Source: Rhizophagus sp. LPA8_4_AMF (lineage: Eukaryota > Glomeromycota > Glomeromycetes > Glomerales > Glomeraceae). From it: a stretch of 24,291 nucleotides of DNA. The position numbers and the translations under genes were made by a program. The stretch lies in NCBI GenBank assembly GCA_021464525.1, contig JADRCO010000948.1:1-24291 (forward strand), in the 5' to 3' direction. The notes beneath the pieces were generated by a model. It saw only the letters and a program-made list of their open reading frames with translations. It was not told the DNA's origin and searched no databases. This document shows positions 9,042 through 18,162 of the stretch, in pieces; position 1 is the stretch's first letter, and every line of letters begins with the position of its first letter.

Positions 9042-11175
9042 ATGTATCAACAAGAAAATAAATCAATTTTTACTTTTCCGAGACGTTCTTCATATTCACA
9101 AGAAAGTGTTTTAAACGCGTCTAACGATATATCGTTTGGACATGCAGTAAATCCTCAACAAGGAAATGGAATAGGGCACTCTTACAGGGATAGGTATTAA
9201 TTAATATAACGCAATTTTATATTAATCAAAGTATCAAATAGCATTTTTTGCGTAAAATGTTATAAACATTGATAAATATAATTATCGCGTTTAAAAAAAA
9301 AAAAAATAATATTGAAGATTTATTCCTGTCAGAAGTGAAGATATGATATCCGAGTTTCAGAGACGTTCGGCATCTACAAAACAGCAAAATCGAAAAAGAA
9401 AATTATCTGAAGCTGATAATGATCAAGGTAAATAATTTATATTGATTTATTATACCTTTCACTATTTTAATCAAACATTTTTCATTATAGAGAGTGACCG
9501 TCTTCGCAAAATAATTGTACAACGAATTATGTTCCCTACTTGTTCTATTAATGATGAGATTACTAAGAATATTGATGCCAGTTCGGTTTCTTCTACCGAT
9601 AATATTTTAAATTTTCAAAAGTCGTTTAATCGACGACCTGGATTTATTGATACACCTTACAGAGAAACTTACGCTACAACCCCGTTCTCACATGATATTG
9701 AGAAATTGATGGTGGCACCACAAAAATCCAACAGGAAAATTAATCCACAACCATATCAAATGCTTGCTTTCTGCAATGATCTAACACTCAAGGTTAATTT
9801 TGTAATTGAGATATATTATCAAGGTCATATATTTAATTATATTCAAATTATTTAGGATGATTTTTACTTGAACATTGTTGATTGGTCCTCGTTTGATACG
9901 TTAGGTTTGGGGCTGGACTGTAGCGTTTATTTATGGAACACAGAAACCTCAAAGGTTAGTATGGAAAGAAAAATTACATAAGTCGGATTTCTTTTTTACT
10001 TGAAATACACATAGAAAATCGCATACATTAAATTGAATTTAAAGATGACAAAATTATGCGATTTGGGATTTCCATATACTATCTCATCAGTCAAATGGTT
10101 TCCTCAGGTATACTAATTTTAAACTTAATTATGTATATATAATCATGAAGATTTATATTGAACTTTATTTTACTTTTTTTTTTTTCTAATAGAACTTACA
10201 ACTTGCTGTTGGAACAACAGAAGGAAAAGTTCAAATTTGGGACGCGCAAAAACTTATGAAAGTTCGTGACTTTGACGGACACAGATCACGTGTCGGTAAA
10301 TAATCAAAATTTTTAAAAAATATTGAAAGTAGAATATTATTATAATTAATTATAATATAGGAACTCTTGAGTGGAATAAAAATATTTTAAGTACTGGTAG
10401 TGGAGATCGTATTATTTACCATAGGGATCAAAGGAGTCCGAATGACTATGTTCAAGCTTTCATAGGACATAAATCCGAGGTATTAATCATTTTTTAATGA
10501 AAAAAATATACCAGATACATTAAAAGATGATTGATAATTTTCGAACTTACAACCTAGGTTTGCGGATTGAAATGGAATTTAGAAGGAGATCAATTAGCAA
10601 GCGGAGGTAATGCTAACGAGCTATTTTTATGGGAAGGCATGAATCCCACTTCAGCTCGAAAACTAGAAGGTCACAAAGCTGCAATTCGTGCTATTTCATG
10701 GAGTCCTCATGCTCGTAACTTATTGGTTAGCGGGGGTGGCCATTTAGATCGTCAGATACGTTTCTGGAATACAGTTGATGGAAGGACTTTGGCATGTTAT
10801 AATGCCAAGTCTCAGGTTATTATAATTAAAGAAATTCTTATTAATTTACATTTGTATTTTACTAAATGATGAAATTATATTTAGGTTTGTAACTTACAAT
10901 GGTCATCAACAGTAAATGAAATAGTTTCAACACACGGGTGGTGGAAAAATGATGTTATTATTTGGAAATATCCATCAATGCAAAAAATTGCTACGTTAAG
11001 AGGCCATACTTATCGTGTTCTTTATTTTTCTATTTCACCAAATGGAGAAGACATTGTAACTGGAGCTGGTGGTGACGATAATACTTTAAGATTCTGGAAG
11101 ATTTTTAATACTCCAAGTAAGAACAAAAAGACAGAAAATAAATGTTCATGGAAACTTGATGGCCTTATTCGTTAG
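9042..11175 (+). CDS. CDH1: Cdh1/Fizzy-related activator of the anaphase-promoting complex
   Basis: Nine exons (9042-9193, 9318-9427, 9491-9792, 9856-9954, 10015-10107, 10193-10295, 10361-10479, 10558-10815, 10885-11175) join in frame to 508 residues; all introns are GT-AG and about 60-125 nt. Proteins of this family recruit D-box and KEN-box substrates to the APC/C ubiquitin ligase. The C-box DRFIPVR, which binds the APC/C, is at residues 50-56 and is split by intron 1. A WD40 propeller runs from about residue 189 (DDFYLNIVDWS) to about 485, with hallmark strings VCGLKW, ASGG, IRFWNT, SQVCNLQW, STHG and HTYRVLYFSISP. The last two residues are Ile-Arg, the tail that docks on Cdc27/APC3. SQVCNL and TYRVLY favour Cdh1 over Cdc20, and I see no Mad2-binding motif; a meiotic paralogue of the Ama1/Mfr1 type is not excluded. 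Two Thr-Pro sites (residues 142 and 151) could be CDK targets. The N-terminal region looks ordinary to short. The gene appears intact. Confidence 0.93.
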
Positions 11176-12333
11176 GCAAGTTATTTTATAGACGAGTGTA
11201 TATATAATTTATTTACTATATTTGAGGTATAATAAGTAGTATTATAAAATTTATATTTTATAATTCGTATCTTTGTATATACTGTATATGTATTGCATTT
11301 TATTTTTCTTTGTATAAAATCCCGAATAATATCCTGACATTTTAAATCGTTGATAATATCTAACCATACTTTGTAGTGTTAGTGTTAATTGATATAAACT
11401 ATATAATAGTCTAATAGCGACACGTAGTGCCGCATTAGACTATTATATAATTTAATCATCCAATAATAATATTATCGGTTTGACGGGACCGTTCACGCAA
11501 TTTTATAGACTCCCCAAATCTGTGAGGATAACTGATAAATTACAGTTATATGAATGACTCAATGATAATAATGTAGCGAAAAAAAAAGTCTCATAATAAT
11601 AAATTCTGTTGATTTATATAAATCTTTTACAAAAGATTATTAGTTTATATAACATCGATATTCCATTGTTTAATCACATAAAATTCTTTAAATTATTCAA
11701 AAAAGCAAATAAGCTGAAAATATCAGCAACTGAATGAATAGATAACTTTGTCCTTTTTTACACATCAAAAAATAAAATAAATATATACAGTACATTAAAA
11801 TTGATTTATACAATCGCATCCCTCAGCGGTTAATTTGATGTAAACAGGGTTGTGAAAGATAAGTAAGCAACTAAGCATGGTATCATTATACTTAACTAAG
11901 TGTTGACATTTGATCTAATGAGTCCAATTTGGCTGACCGGCCAAGGTCAATGGCCAAAATTGTCAAAGCTGACTGGCATTTAAATGTAGTCAATTGGCGG
12001 CCAAAATACAATAATCATAATAAGGTTGAAGAAATGTAAACAATTTGTTGAGGATAGAAACAGAACAGAATGTTTGATTATAATCTTAATATTGAGATTG
12101 ATGAAATTTTATTAAATCAAATAAATCAAATATATGGACATAAATTTTGGCTAGCCAAAATTCTTTAAAAAATTAGTCATTTTATTTAGGTGACCAAAAT
12201 AGCCAATAGTTAACCTCTGGAAATAACCAAGTGTTAACATTGATTTAACCTGTATTGATACTATATTTTTTGAAACCTATTCTAACCTGAAATTAAAATA
12301 TATATACAAGCTCAGATCTGGCCTAGGGTTATA
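11176..12333. other. 3' flank of the Cdh1-like gene and non-coding region
   Basis: No gene is seen. Besides the hairpin at 11400-11449, the stretch 11895-12250 has recurring GGCCAAAA and TGACC strings and a loose direct repeat (AAGTGTTGACATTTGAT near 11899 and AAGTGTTAACATTGATT near 12230). It may be a decayed small transposon, but no clean inverted ends were found. Confidence 0.4.
11400..11449. repeat. Perfect 16-bp hairpin arms downstream of the Cdh1-like gene
   Basis: TATATAATAGTCTAAT at 11400-11415 is exactly complementary to 11434-11449, and a further GCG/CGC pairing and a CAC/GTG inner stem lie in the 18-nt spacer. It begins 225 nt after the stop codon and could fall within the 3' untranslated region, or be a very small foldback insertion. 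Confidence 0.6.
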
Positions 12334-12807
12334 CACAGGCAATCACGATAAATCGGATCTTCGATAAACCAGATTTGGTGTTATTTCGGCCGGAACCAAA
12401 TCTTTCATACTAAAATAATCGCGATATACTGGATTTTATTAGTAAAGTCGTCACGATATTATGTAAATCGGATATCAGTCATATCAAAAAAAATCTTGAT
12501 ATATGGGGACCACCACAGCAAAAAGGGGCTTCGGGTAATTTTTATGATTTTTAAAAAAATTGTGTTTCTAATCTCGATCAGAATTAAAATCATTTATTTT
12601 ATACCGAAATTCTTTACATAAAATTTTACCTTATTTTAATCTTTCAATCAAAATTTTAAAATAGCTTTATTTATCTGTATACCTTGATACACCGGATTCT
12701 AACATAATTTTCATATAAAATCCGGTATAAGAAGATTTTTTGATATATCGAATGCCTTTGATATACCCTCTGGAACTAACCAACCCGATTTATCGCGATC
12801 GGCTGTG
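12334..12807. mobile_element. 474-bp MITE with TA target duplication
   Basis: Ends are inverted copies: CACAGGCAATCACGATAAAT at the left and, read on the other strand, CACAGCCGATCGCGATAAAT at the right; about 25 bp pair with four mismatches. Both ends are flanked by TA (12332-12333 and 12808-12809), as expected for Tc1/mariner/pogo-group transposition. There is no coding capacity. The interior contains several further copies in both directions of the terminal motif, of the type GATAwAyCGGAT (near 12361, 12422, 12468, 12690 and 12720). It is a non-autonomous element needing a transposase from elsewhere. Confidence 0.75.
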
Positions 12808-12914
12808 TAAATATAAAATATAAAAACCCAACCTGGGAAATATTAAAATATATTTAATATTTTAAATTTTTTAAGAAAAATTGTTTTAATCGAAGAATTG
12901 AAATCATATGAACA

Positions 12915-13100
12915 TATACATGGGGCGAATTTAGGTTCAAGCCATGCTGAAATATTACACCAATTTCGGCATTACATCGGTGTAATACTGGCATAATACT
13001 ATTTAATATGAATCTTTGAACAAAAAGTTTGGTGTAATAAATTTCACCATTACGCCACTTAAATGCTGAATTATCTGGAATAATTACGCCCCCATATACA
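12915..13100. mobile_element. Small MITE-like inverted-repeat element
   Basis: The left end TATACATGGGGCGAATT and the right end, which reads TATATGGGGGCGTAATT on the opposite strand, form imperfect terminal repeats. Internally, TATTACACC and GGTGTAATA near 12952-12986 form a perfect 9-bp stem, and further GGTGTAATA/GCGTAAT strings recur. No coding capacity; exact ends are uncertain by a few bases. Confidence 0.5.
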
Positions 13101-13366
13101 ATACTATTGTATAGCGCTGAAATAAAATAATTTATTTATTTTGAGAAAAGCTATTCCTTTTTATAATCATATCAAATCACTAATTTACTTTAATGAATAT
13201 ATACTATAAAGTTAGTTTATTACAGTAAGAGGGATATAAATAACAAAAGTAGAAAGTACAAACAATAACCATTAAAAAAAAAATAAAATAAAAAATAATG
13301 AAATATAAAGTTTATATCATCATAAATTAAGTCTTATTAATAAAATTAATATTTATTACAAATTAA

Positions 13367-13400
13367 GGCTGCTCCAAGTCAATTCTTCGTTTAGCATAAC
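13367..13400. repeat. Left terminal inverted repeat of the D-D-E transposon
   Basis: Pairs with 17709-17742; 29 of 34 positions agree. Preceded by the TAA triplet at 13364-13366. Confidence 0.8.
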
Positions 13401-13649
13401 CCCCCCCCCCCTATTTTTGCAAATTTAAGACAAATATTATACATCTGATGTGGCCAATAGAATTGCGATATTTCAGTCATATGATAGTTTATTGATTATC
13501 TTATATGAAATGTACTCCTTAAAAAAACCTCTTGTGATTTTTACAAAATAGATAAAGATCTGCCAATTTTAAAATATATTTCTCGCGATTTTTCGCGCAA
13601 ATGGAGGTGCTTTTAATTAGTCTTCTATGGTAAATTATTTGTGCGAAAA

Positions 13650-16600
13650 ATGCTTTATCTTTTGGTTCAAGTTAATCAAAGTATTAAGTGTGTTATTCCT
13701 GAACGTGTAGTAAGCATAGAATCCACAAATAATTAGTTTTCTGACCTTTTTGAAGCAATAACATTGGGACAATATAATGATAGTGAAGTAAAAGTTTTTG
13801 TTAGACGAGAAAAGTCTGAAAACTGGCGAGAAGTTAATAATGGGCTAAAAGATGACTTAAAAATGTTAGAAGTTTTAGGATTTTTGCAAGTTAAATTTTG
13901 TCTTGTTGAGACAAATTTAGATACACAAGATATTCCTGTTCCAACCCAAAGCAGAGAAAATGCTTTTAGCATTTTAATGCAAAATTCAAGAAAACTTTTA
14001 CTTCCTCAACGTATTACTGAATATAATAATTCTGATCGACTTTATAATGAAATTATCGAACTTCTTCAAGATCTAAAAGTTGGCTGGGTGGGTGGTGTGC
14101 ACGATACGATCGGCAAAATATTTGTAAATCGTATTAAGGATGCAATCTGGTATATTGATCCACATCACTCCACATTAAATGCACGTTCATGTTACTTGCC
14201 TATTCTTTTTACACAGCTGAGAACCTATCAAGATGGTGAAACATACAACCAATATTACCATTCCGGCCATCATAAAAAAATTCAATTGTCACAACAAAAA
14301 CTTCAACAACTTTCAAGTTCTCTTGGATTATCTATTAGTCAACCATGGGCAAGTAATGATACATGGAGTCAAGTAGTTCCAGCAATTCTTTCTCTAATTG
14401 GAATTCTGGAAAAATATGCCCAGTATCTAAATGAAGCTACTATTATTATGACCAAGTATCACCATAGTGATGAAAGTGCTCGCAGTTCTGAAAATAACTG
14501 TACTATGTATCGGACTGCTGCTTGTAAACGTGATAGCCTCAAAGATAAATATAGACAACTGAACGATTTTTTATTTGAAAAACAAGTTTATGAACATGTT
14601 AACATTCAGCAATATCTTCCAAATGATGTTATGAAAAGATACCGGTTTATAAAAGAATTGCAGCTCATGTTTCCAATAGGCATATATAGGTTCAAATATA
14701 TATCTATAAAATTATGATAATTTATTTACAATATCAATTTATATTAATAATTATTTATCATTTTTAGGTATCATCAAGGCAATCATCTGGAACCATTAAT
14801 TTTGTATGGAAAATCCCAGAAGCTGAAGAATTTAATGAACAAAATGAAACTTTGAAAGCACGAATGCTTGCTAGGATTCATGAAGATTTACCCCATTATT
14901 TTACACGACAAATGCAAAAGAATGTGCTTAATAAGGTAAAAATAATGCAATAGATGTTTAACGAATATATTATTTTATCTCACTCGTAATAATTTTTATA
15001 GTATTCATACATTCAGAAAGTCACGCCAGTTGTACTACGTATGCTTCATTTTGATCTCACTGGTAATGCTGATGTATCTTCAAATTCTATTAGTCGTGAT
15101 GTAGAAGAAAGATTACGATCGATGTTAACTTTGGCAGATCCCACTATTATATCTGATTTGTGAACAAATAATGGTTTTGATGGAACAAAATTTAATACAT
15201 TTTGGGATGAAACAGAAGCATATTTCAATGAGCAGGTTGGACTTTCTATTATTTAATTTATTATAATGTGTTTTAATTCGCTAAAATATAAAATTATTTT
15301 ATTTGAAATTAATAATAGAACTTGCTTACAGTAGATGAACGGAGACATGGAACTATTTTATACATGCCATTAGCTTTATCTGTCCGTGATCTTTGTGAAA
15401 TAATAATGGAAAAATTACATATCATCCATGGCAATCCTCTTCCTTTCACTACTCATATTCCATCAGAAGAATGGATCTGTCTACAGTTTTGTCCTACAAA
15501 TGCCATCACAACACGATCTATACATCACACTGGTCGATTCAACGTAAAATTTAAGGTACAAGGTTGGTTGCTTTGGAAAAATAGTGATGATGCACACTAT
15601 TGTGCAGCACTTTTCCGGTATCTCAGAGAATTTTGCATTAAGTACCATCAGTGGACTTGTTTGATTTCTGCAGACGACAAACATAAAGTTCCTATTGGAG
15701 AAGATGTTGCAGTTTCTACAGGTGTACGAAACCGGCATTCTATGGTGGATCAAAATAGTACATTGGCTGCTGCAGATCATGACTTTACAAAGCTATCTCT
15801 AATACCATCGGTTACGTTTTTCATATCAATCCCTGAGGATATTTTTGGATCATTTTACGATGGTCAAGTTTTTGTATCTTATAAAGATACAACCTTTGAG
15901 CCAAGTTCTGCCATCAGACATTCAACTGAGTTTTTAAATGCACTTAATATCCAATATGAACATCAAGTAACGCCACCAATACTATGCCTTTATACTGATG
16001 GAGGGCCAGATCATCGATGCAATTATGGTTCTGTGCAGATTGCATTGATTGCTCTTTTTCTACAGGGGGATTTTGACATGCTCATTGCAGTTCGCACTGC
16101 ACCCAATCATAGCTGGACAAATCCAGCTGAACGTATTATGAGTATCTTGAATTTGGGTTTACAAGGTGTAGCACTTAAACGTAATCAGATGAGTCCTGAA
16201 TCTGAAGCTTTGTTTGAAACAGCAAATACCTTAGATGATATACGTAAAAAAGCTCAAGAATTTAATAAATTAAGATCTGAAATAAAAGAGAGTATAGCAA
16301 ATATTCAAGACATATTAAATAATCGAACAGAACAGCTAGTATTAAAAGATAAGAAATTCAAATGTCATGGGTCAGCAAGTGAAGAAACAATTAGTAAATT
16401 ATTTGAGGTAATAATCCAATTTTGTATGGTAATAAAATATTATTATTGAATTTAATTTTTATAACCACAAAAGTTTATATAACTATTGAATGGAACGTAA
16501 TATTATAATTTTAAAGCTTGATAAAAGATTTAATTTATATTTTCTTTAATACCATGAAATTCTATCTGTCGAAATGCAAATTGACATTAATTTTGTTTAT

Positions 16601-17520
16601 TATTTTGAGAAGTCAATTTTTGATATAGATCCCACTTTGAAAATTGATGAAACTACACAATCACAAATATGCTGTCATTCTACATTGATCGAATTTATAG
16701 ACACTCATTGCCATGCGCGTGCCTATAGTTTTCAGGTTTTGTGATGACTATAATAATATTTTAAGCAGAATGCCACAGATATTGTTAGCCTTCTTAATAT
16801 ACTCCATTAACATAAAGATAAAAAATGCGACAACGCTATTTGTCCATATTGTAAACCAATTCGCCTTTCATCACAAGAATTTCATGATTTGAGTTTTCTT
16901 CCAAATCCAATTCCTTCACAAGGTAATCTATTATTATTTTGTATATTTAATATCAATTGTTATTCCGTATGTTTAATGTAATTCAATGTATAAACCTTCT
17001 TTTAAAAATAGAAAATACTGACACTACGCAACTTTTGAAAGTGTTTATGGAACTGAAACTACCGAAGAATATAGGCCAACGTATATGCAATCACAGGCGA
17101 ACGCAGAACCTATTCAAAAATCTATTAATTGTGAAGATTGTAAAAAGCGTCGCTGTGTGTATAGTGATAAGTTCTTGAATCGTGATGAACAACATGATTT
17201 TCAACAAGCGCTAGAGTCATATTCATACTCCTGCGGTGTACCAATTTTTCCTGATGATCACTACTTGAAAGAAGTAGTATTTGTACGCACACGAATCAAA
17301 TGTGATTCACCAATCGAAGTATTGTATTATTCAAGTCGTAAAACAGGAAATTATCCAATTTGTTACTATTGTGGAGATGGTGGCACCTCTGGAATCTTTG
17401 AAACAACGTTTCAAACAAATTTATCTATTATGTGAAATGTGTGTAGATAATAGAAAAGATTTCTATACTAAAGGAGAGATTAAGACTAACGGACATGCCT
17501 CAAAGCGTCATAAAATATAG
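13650..17520 (+). pseudogene. Multi-exon D-D-E transposase, recently damaged
   Basis: The gene appears as at least six coding blocks: about 13650-14690, 14769-14935, 15001-15235, 15320-16408, about 16612-16735, and 16769-17520 with one small intron. GT-AG junctions are plausible at 14936/15000, 15236/15319 and 16409/16611. The block at 15320-16408 holds the catalytic core: ISADDK (about 15673), YTDGGPD (about 15994) and SWTNPAERIMSILN (about 16117), giving Asp, Asp and Glu spaced about 107 and 43 residues. The 3' part has cysteine pairs suggesting zinc fingers (CPYC near 16840; CEDCKKRRC near 17131; CYYC and CEMC near 17363-17440) and ends with a basic SKRHKI. Damage: in-frame TAG at 13734-13736, TGA at 15161-15163 inside ISDL-TNNGFDG, and frame changes near 16795-16815 and 17390-17400. 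Few lesions imply recent death. Superfamily unknown. Confidence 0.7.
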
Positions 17521-17708
17521 TCAAATACCATAATTAGTTTCATAATACAAATATATAATTTAGAATACTTTGATAATTTTTATTGGTTTTTCGTTAAACT
17601 GATTTTTAAATTACATTATACAGCCAATAAAATTGCATTAATATTAATCATGTGAAATTATAGTTGTATTATTTTTTTGTGTCCCCCCCATCTTACCATT
17701 TTACTTGT

Positions 17709-17742
17709 GTTATGTTAAACGAAGAATCAGCTTGGAGCGGCC
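17709..17742. repeat. Right terminal inverted repeat of the D-D-E transposon
   Basis: Inverted copy of 13367-13400, followed by TAA at 17743-17745. It lies 19 bp from the next element. Confidence 0.8.
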
Positions 17743-17761
17743 TAATATGAAAATTTATTAA

Positions 17762-17795
17762 TGTACACGTAGTGTGTGGACACTATCACGTGATA
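17762..17795. repeat. Left terminal inverted repeat of the MULE
   Basis: Begins TGTACACGTAGTGTGTGGAC; pairs with 20897-20929. Contains ATCACGTGAT. Confidence 0.8.
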
Positions 17796-18162
17796 TATGT
17801 CTATATCATGATAAATTTTAGCTGCGTCAATAGCGGTATCACACATTTATTTACGTCATAATTATAAGATCCTATTGTTAAAATTATATTGTTGTCCCTT
17901 CTGTCTTTCTTGCTTTCTTATCTACATTGTTTGACCTTTGGTATAATCAAGATGAATAAAACAGGACAAGAAAATGTTAGTTGTGATGAACAATATGATG
18001 CTTCGCTTTCAATGATAAATTACGCACTGCACATAATTTTCTTGTTGTATATATTTTCTCTGTCTTTTATATACGTTTCCTCTATCTTCTGTTGTGTATG
18101 TTTCCTTTATCTTCTTTATCATTGATCATCTAATTAAAGAATCTGCCTAACAGTTTAATGAA
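17796..18162. other. 5' region of the MULE
   Basis: This is the leader between the left repeat and the main transposase frame. An ATG at 17952 opens a short frame (MNKTGQENVSCDEQYDASLS) that could be an upstream exon, because the following DNA to about 18140 is a pyrimidine-rich, non-coding-looking stretch with repeated CTTTATCTTCT strings; no convincing splice pair could be fixed. Confidence 0.35.

Larger units (their letters stand above)
13367..17742 (+). mobile_element. 4.4-kb TIR DNA transposon with an unclassified D-D-E transposase
   Basis: Terminal inverted repeats of 34 bp (13367-13400 and 17709-17742) agree at 29 positions and begin GGCTGCTCCAAG at the left and GGCCGCTCCAAG at the right. 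A TAA triplet flanks both ends (13364-13366 and 17743-17745), consistent with a 3-bp target duplication like that of PIF/Harbinger elements. The interior carries one spliced, damaged transposase gene reading left to right. C-rich runs (13401-13411 and about 17683-17690) lie near both ends, in the same strand. I could not match the protein to a named superfamily; the TSD hint toward Harbinger is not backed by recognisable Harbinger transposase motifs. Confidence 0.8.

Noticed and set aside
13710-13736. A 27-nt GTAAGC...TTAG stretch that would remove the in-frame stop at 13734-13736 if it were an intron
   Set aside because: Far shorter than any intron in this window (about 60 nt or more), so a nonsense change, or a later translation start, is more likely.
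13733-13972. Minus-strand frame opposite the start of the D-D-E transposase
   Set aside because: Antisense shadow of a recognised coding block.
15481-15780. Minus-strand frame of 99 codons opposite the transposase catalytic core
   Set aside because: Antisense shadow; the sense strand has the catalytic motifs.
16957-17178. Plus-strand frame of 73 codons in the transposase 3' part
   Set aside because: Wrong frame: the overlapping frame has the Cys-rich CEDCKKRRC motif expected there.
13367-17742. Assignment of the D-D-E transposon to PIF/Harbinger from its TAA duplication
   Set aside because: A 3-bp TAA duplication alone is weak evidence, and the transposase motifs do not look like Harbinger; left unclassified.
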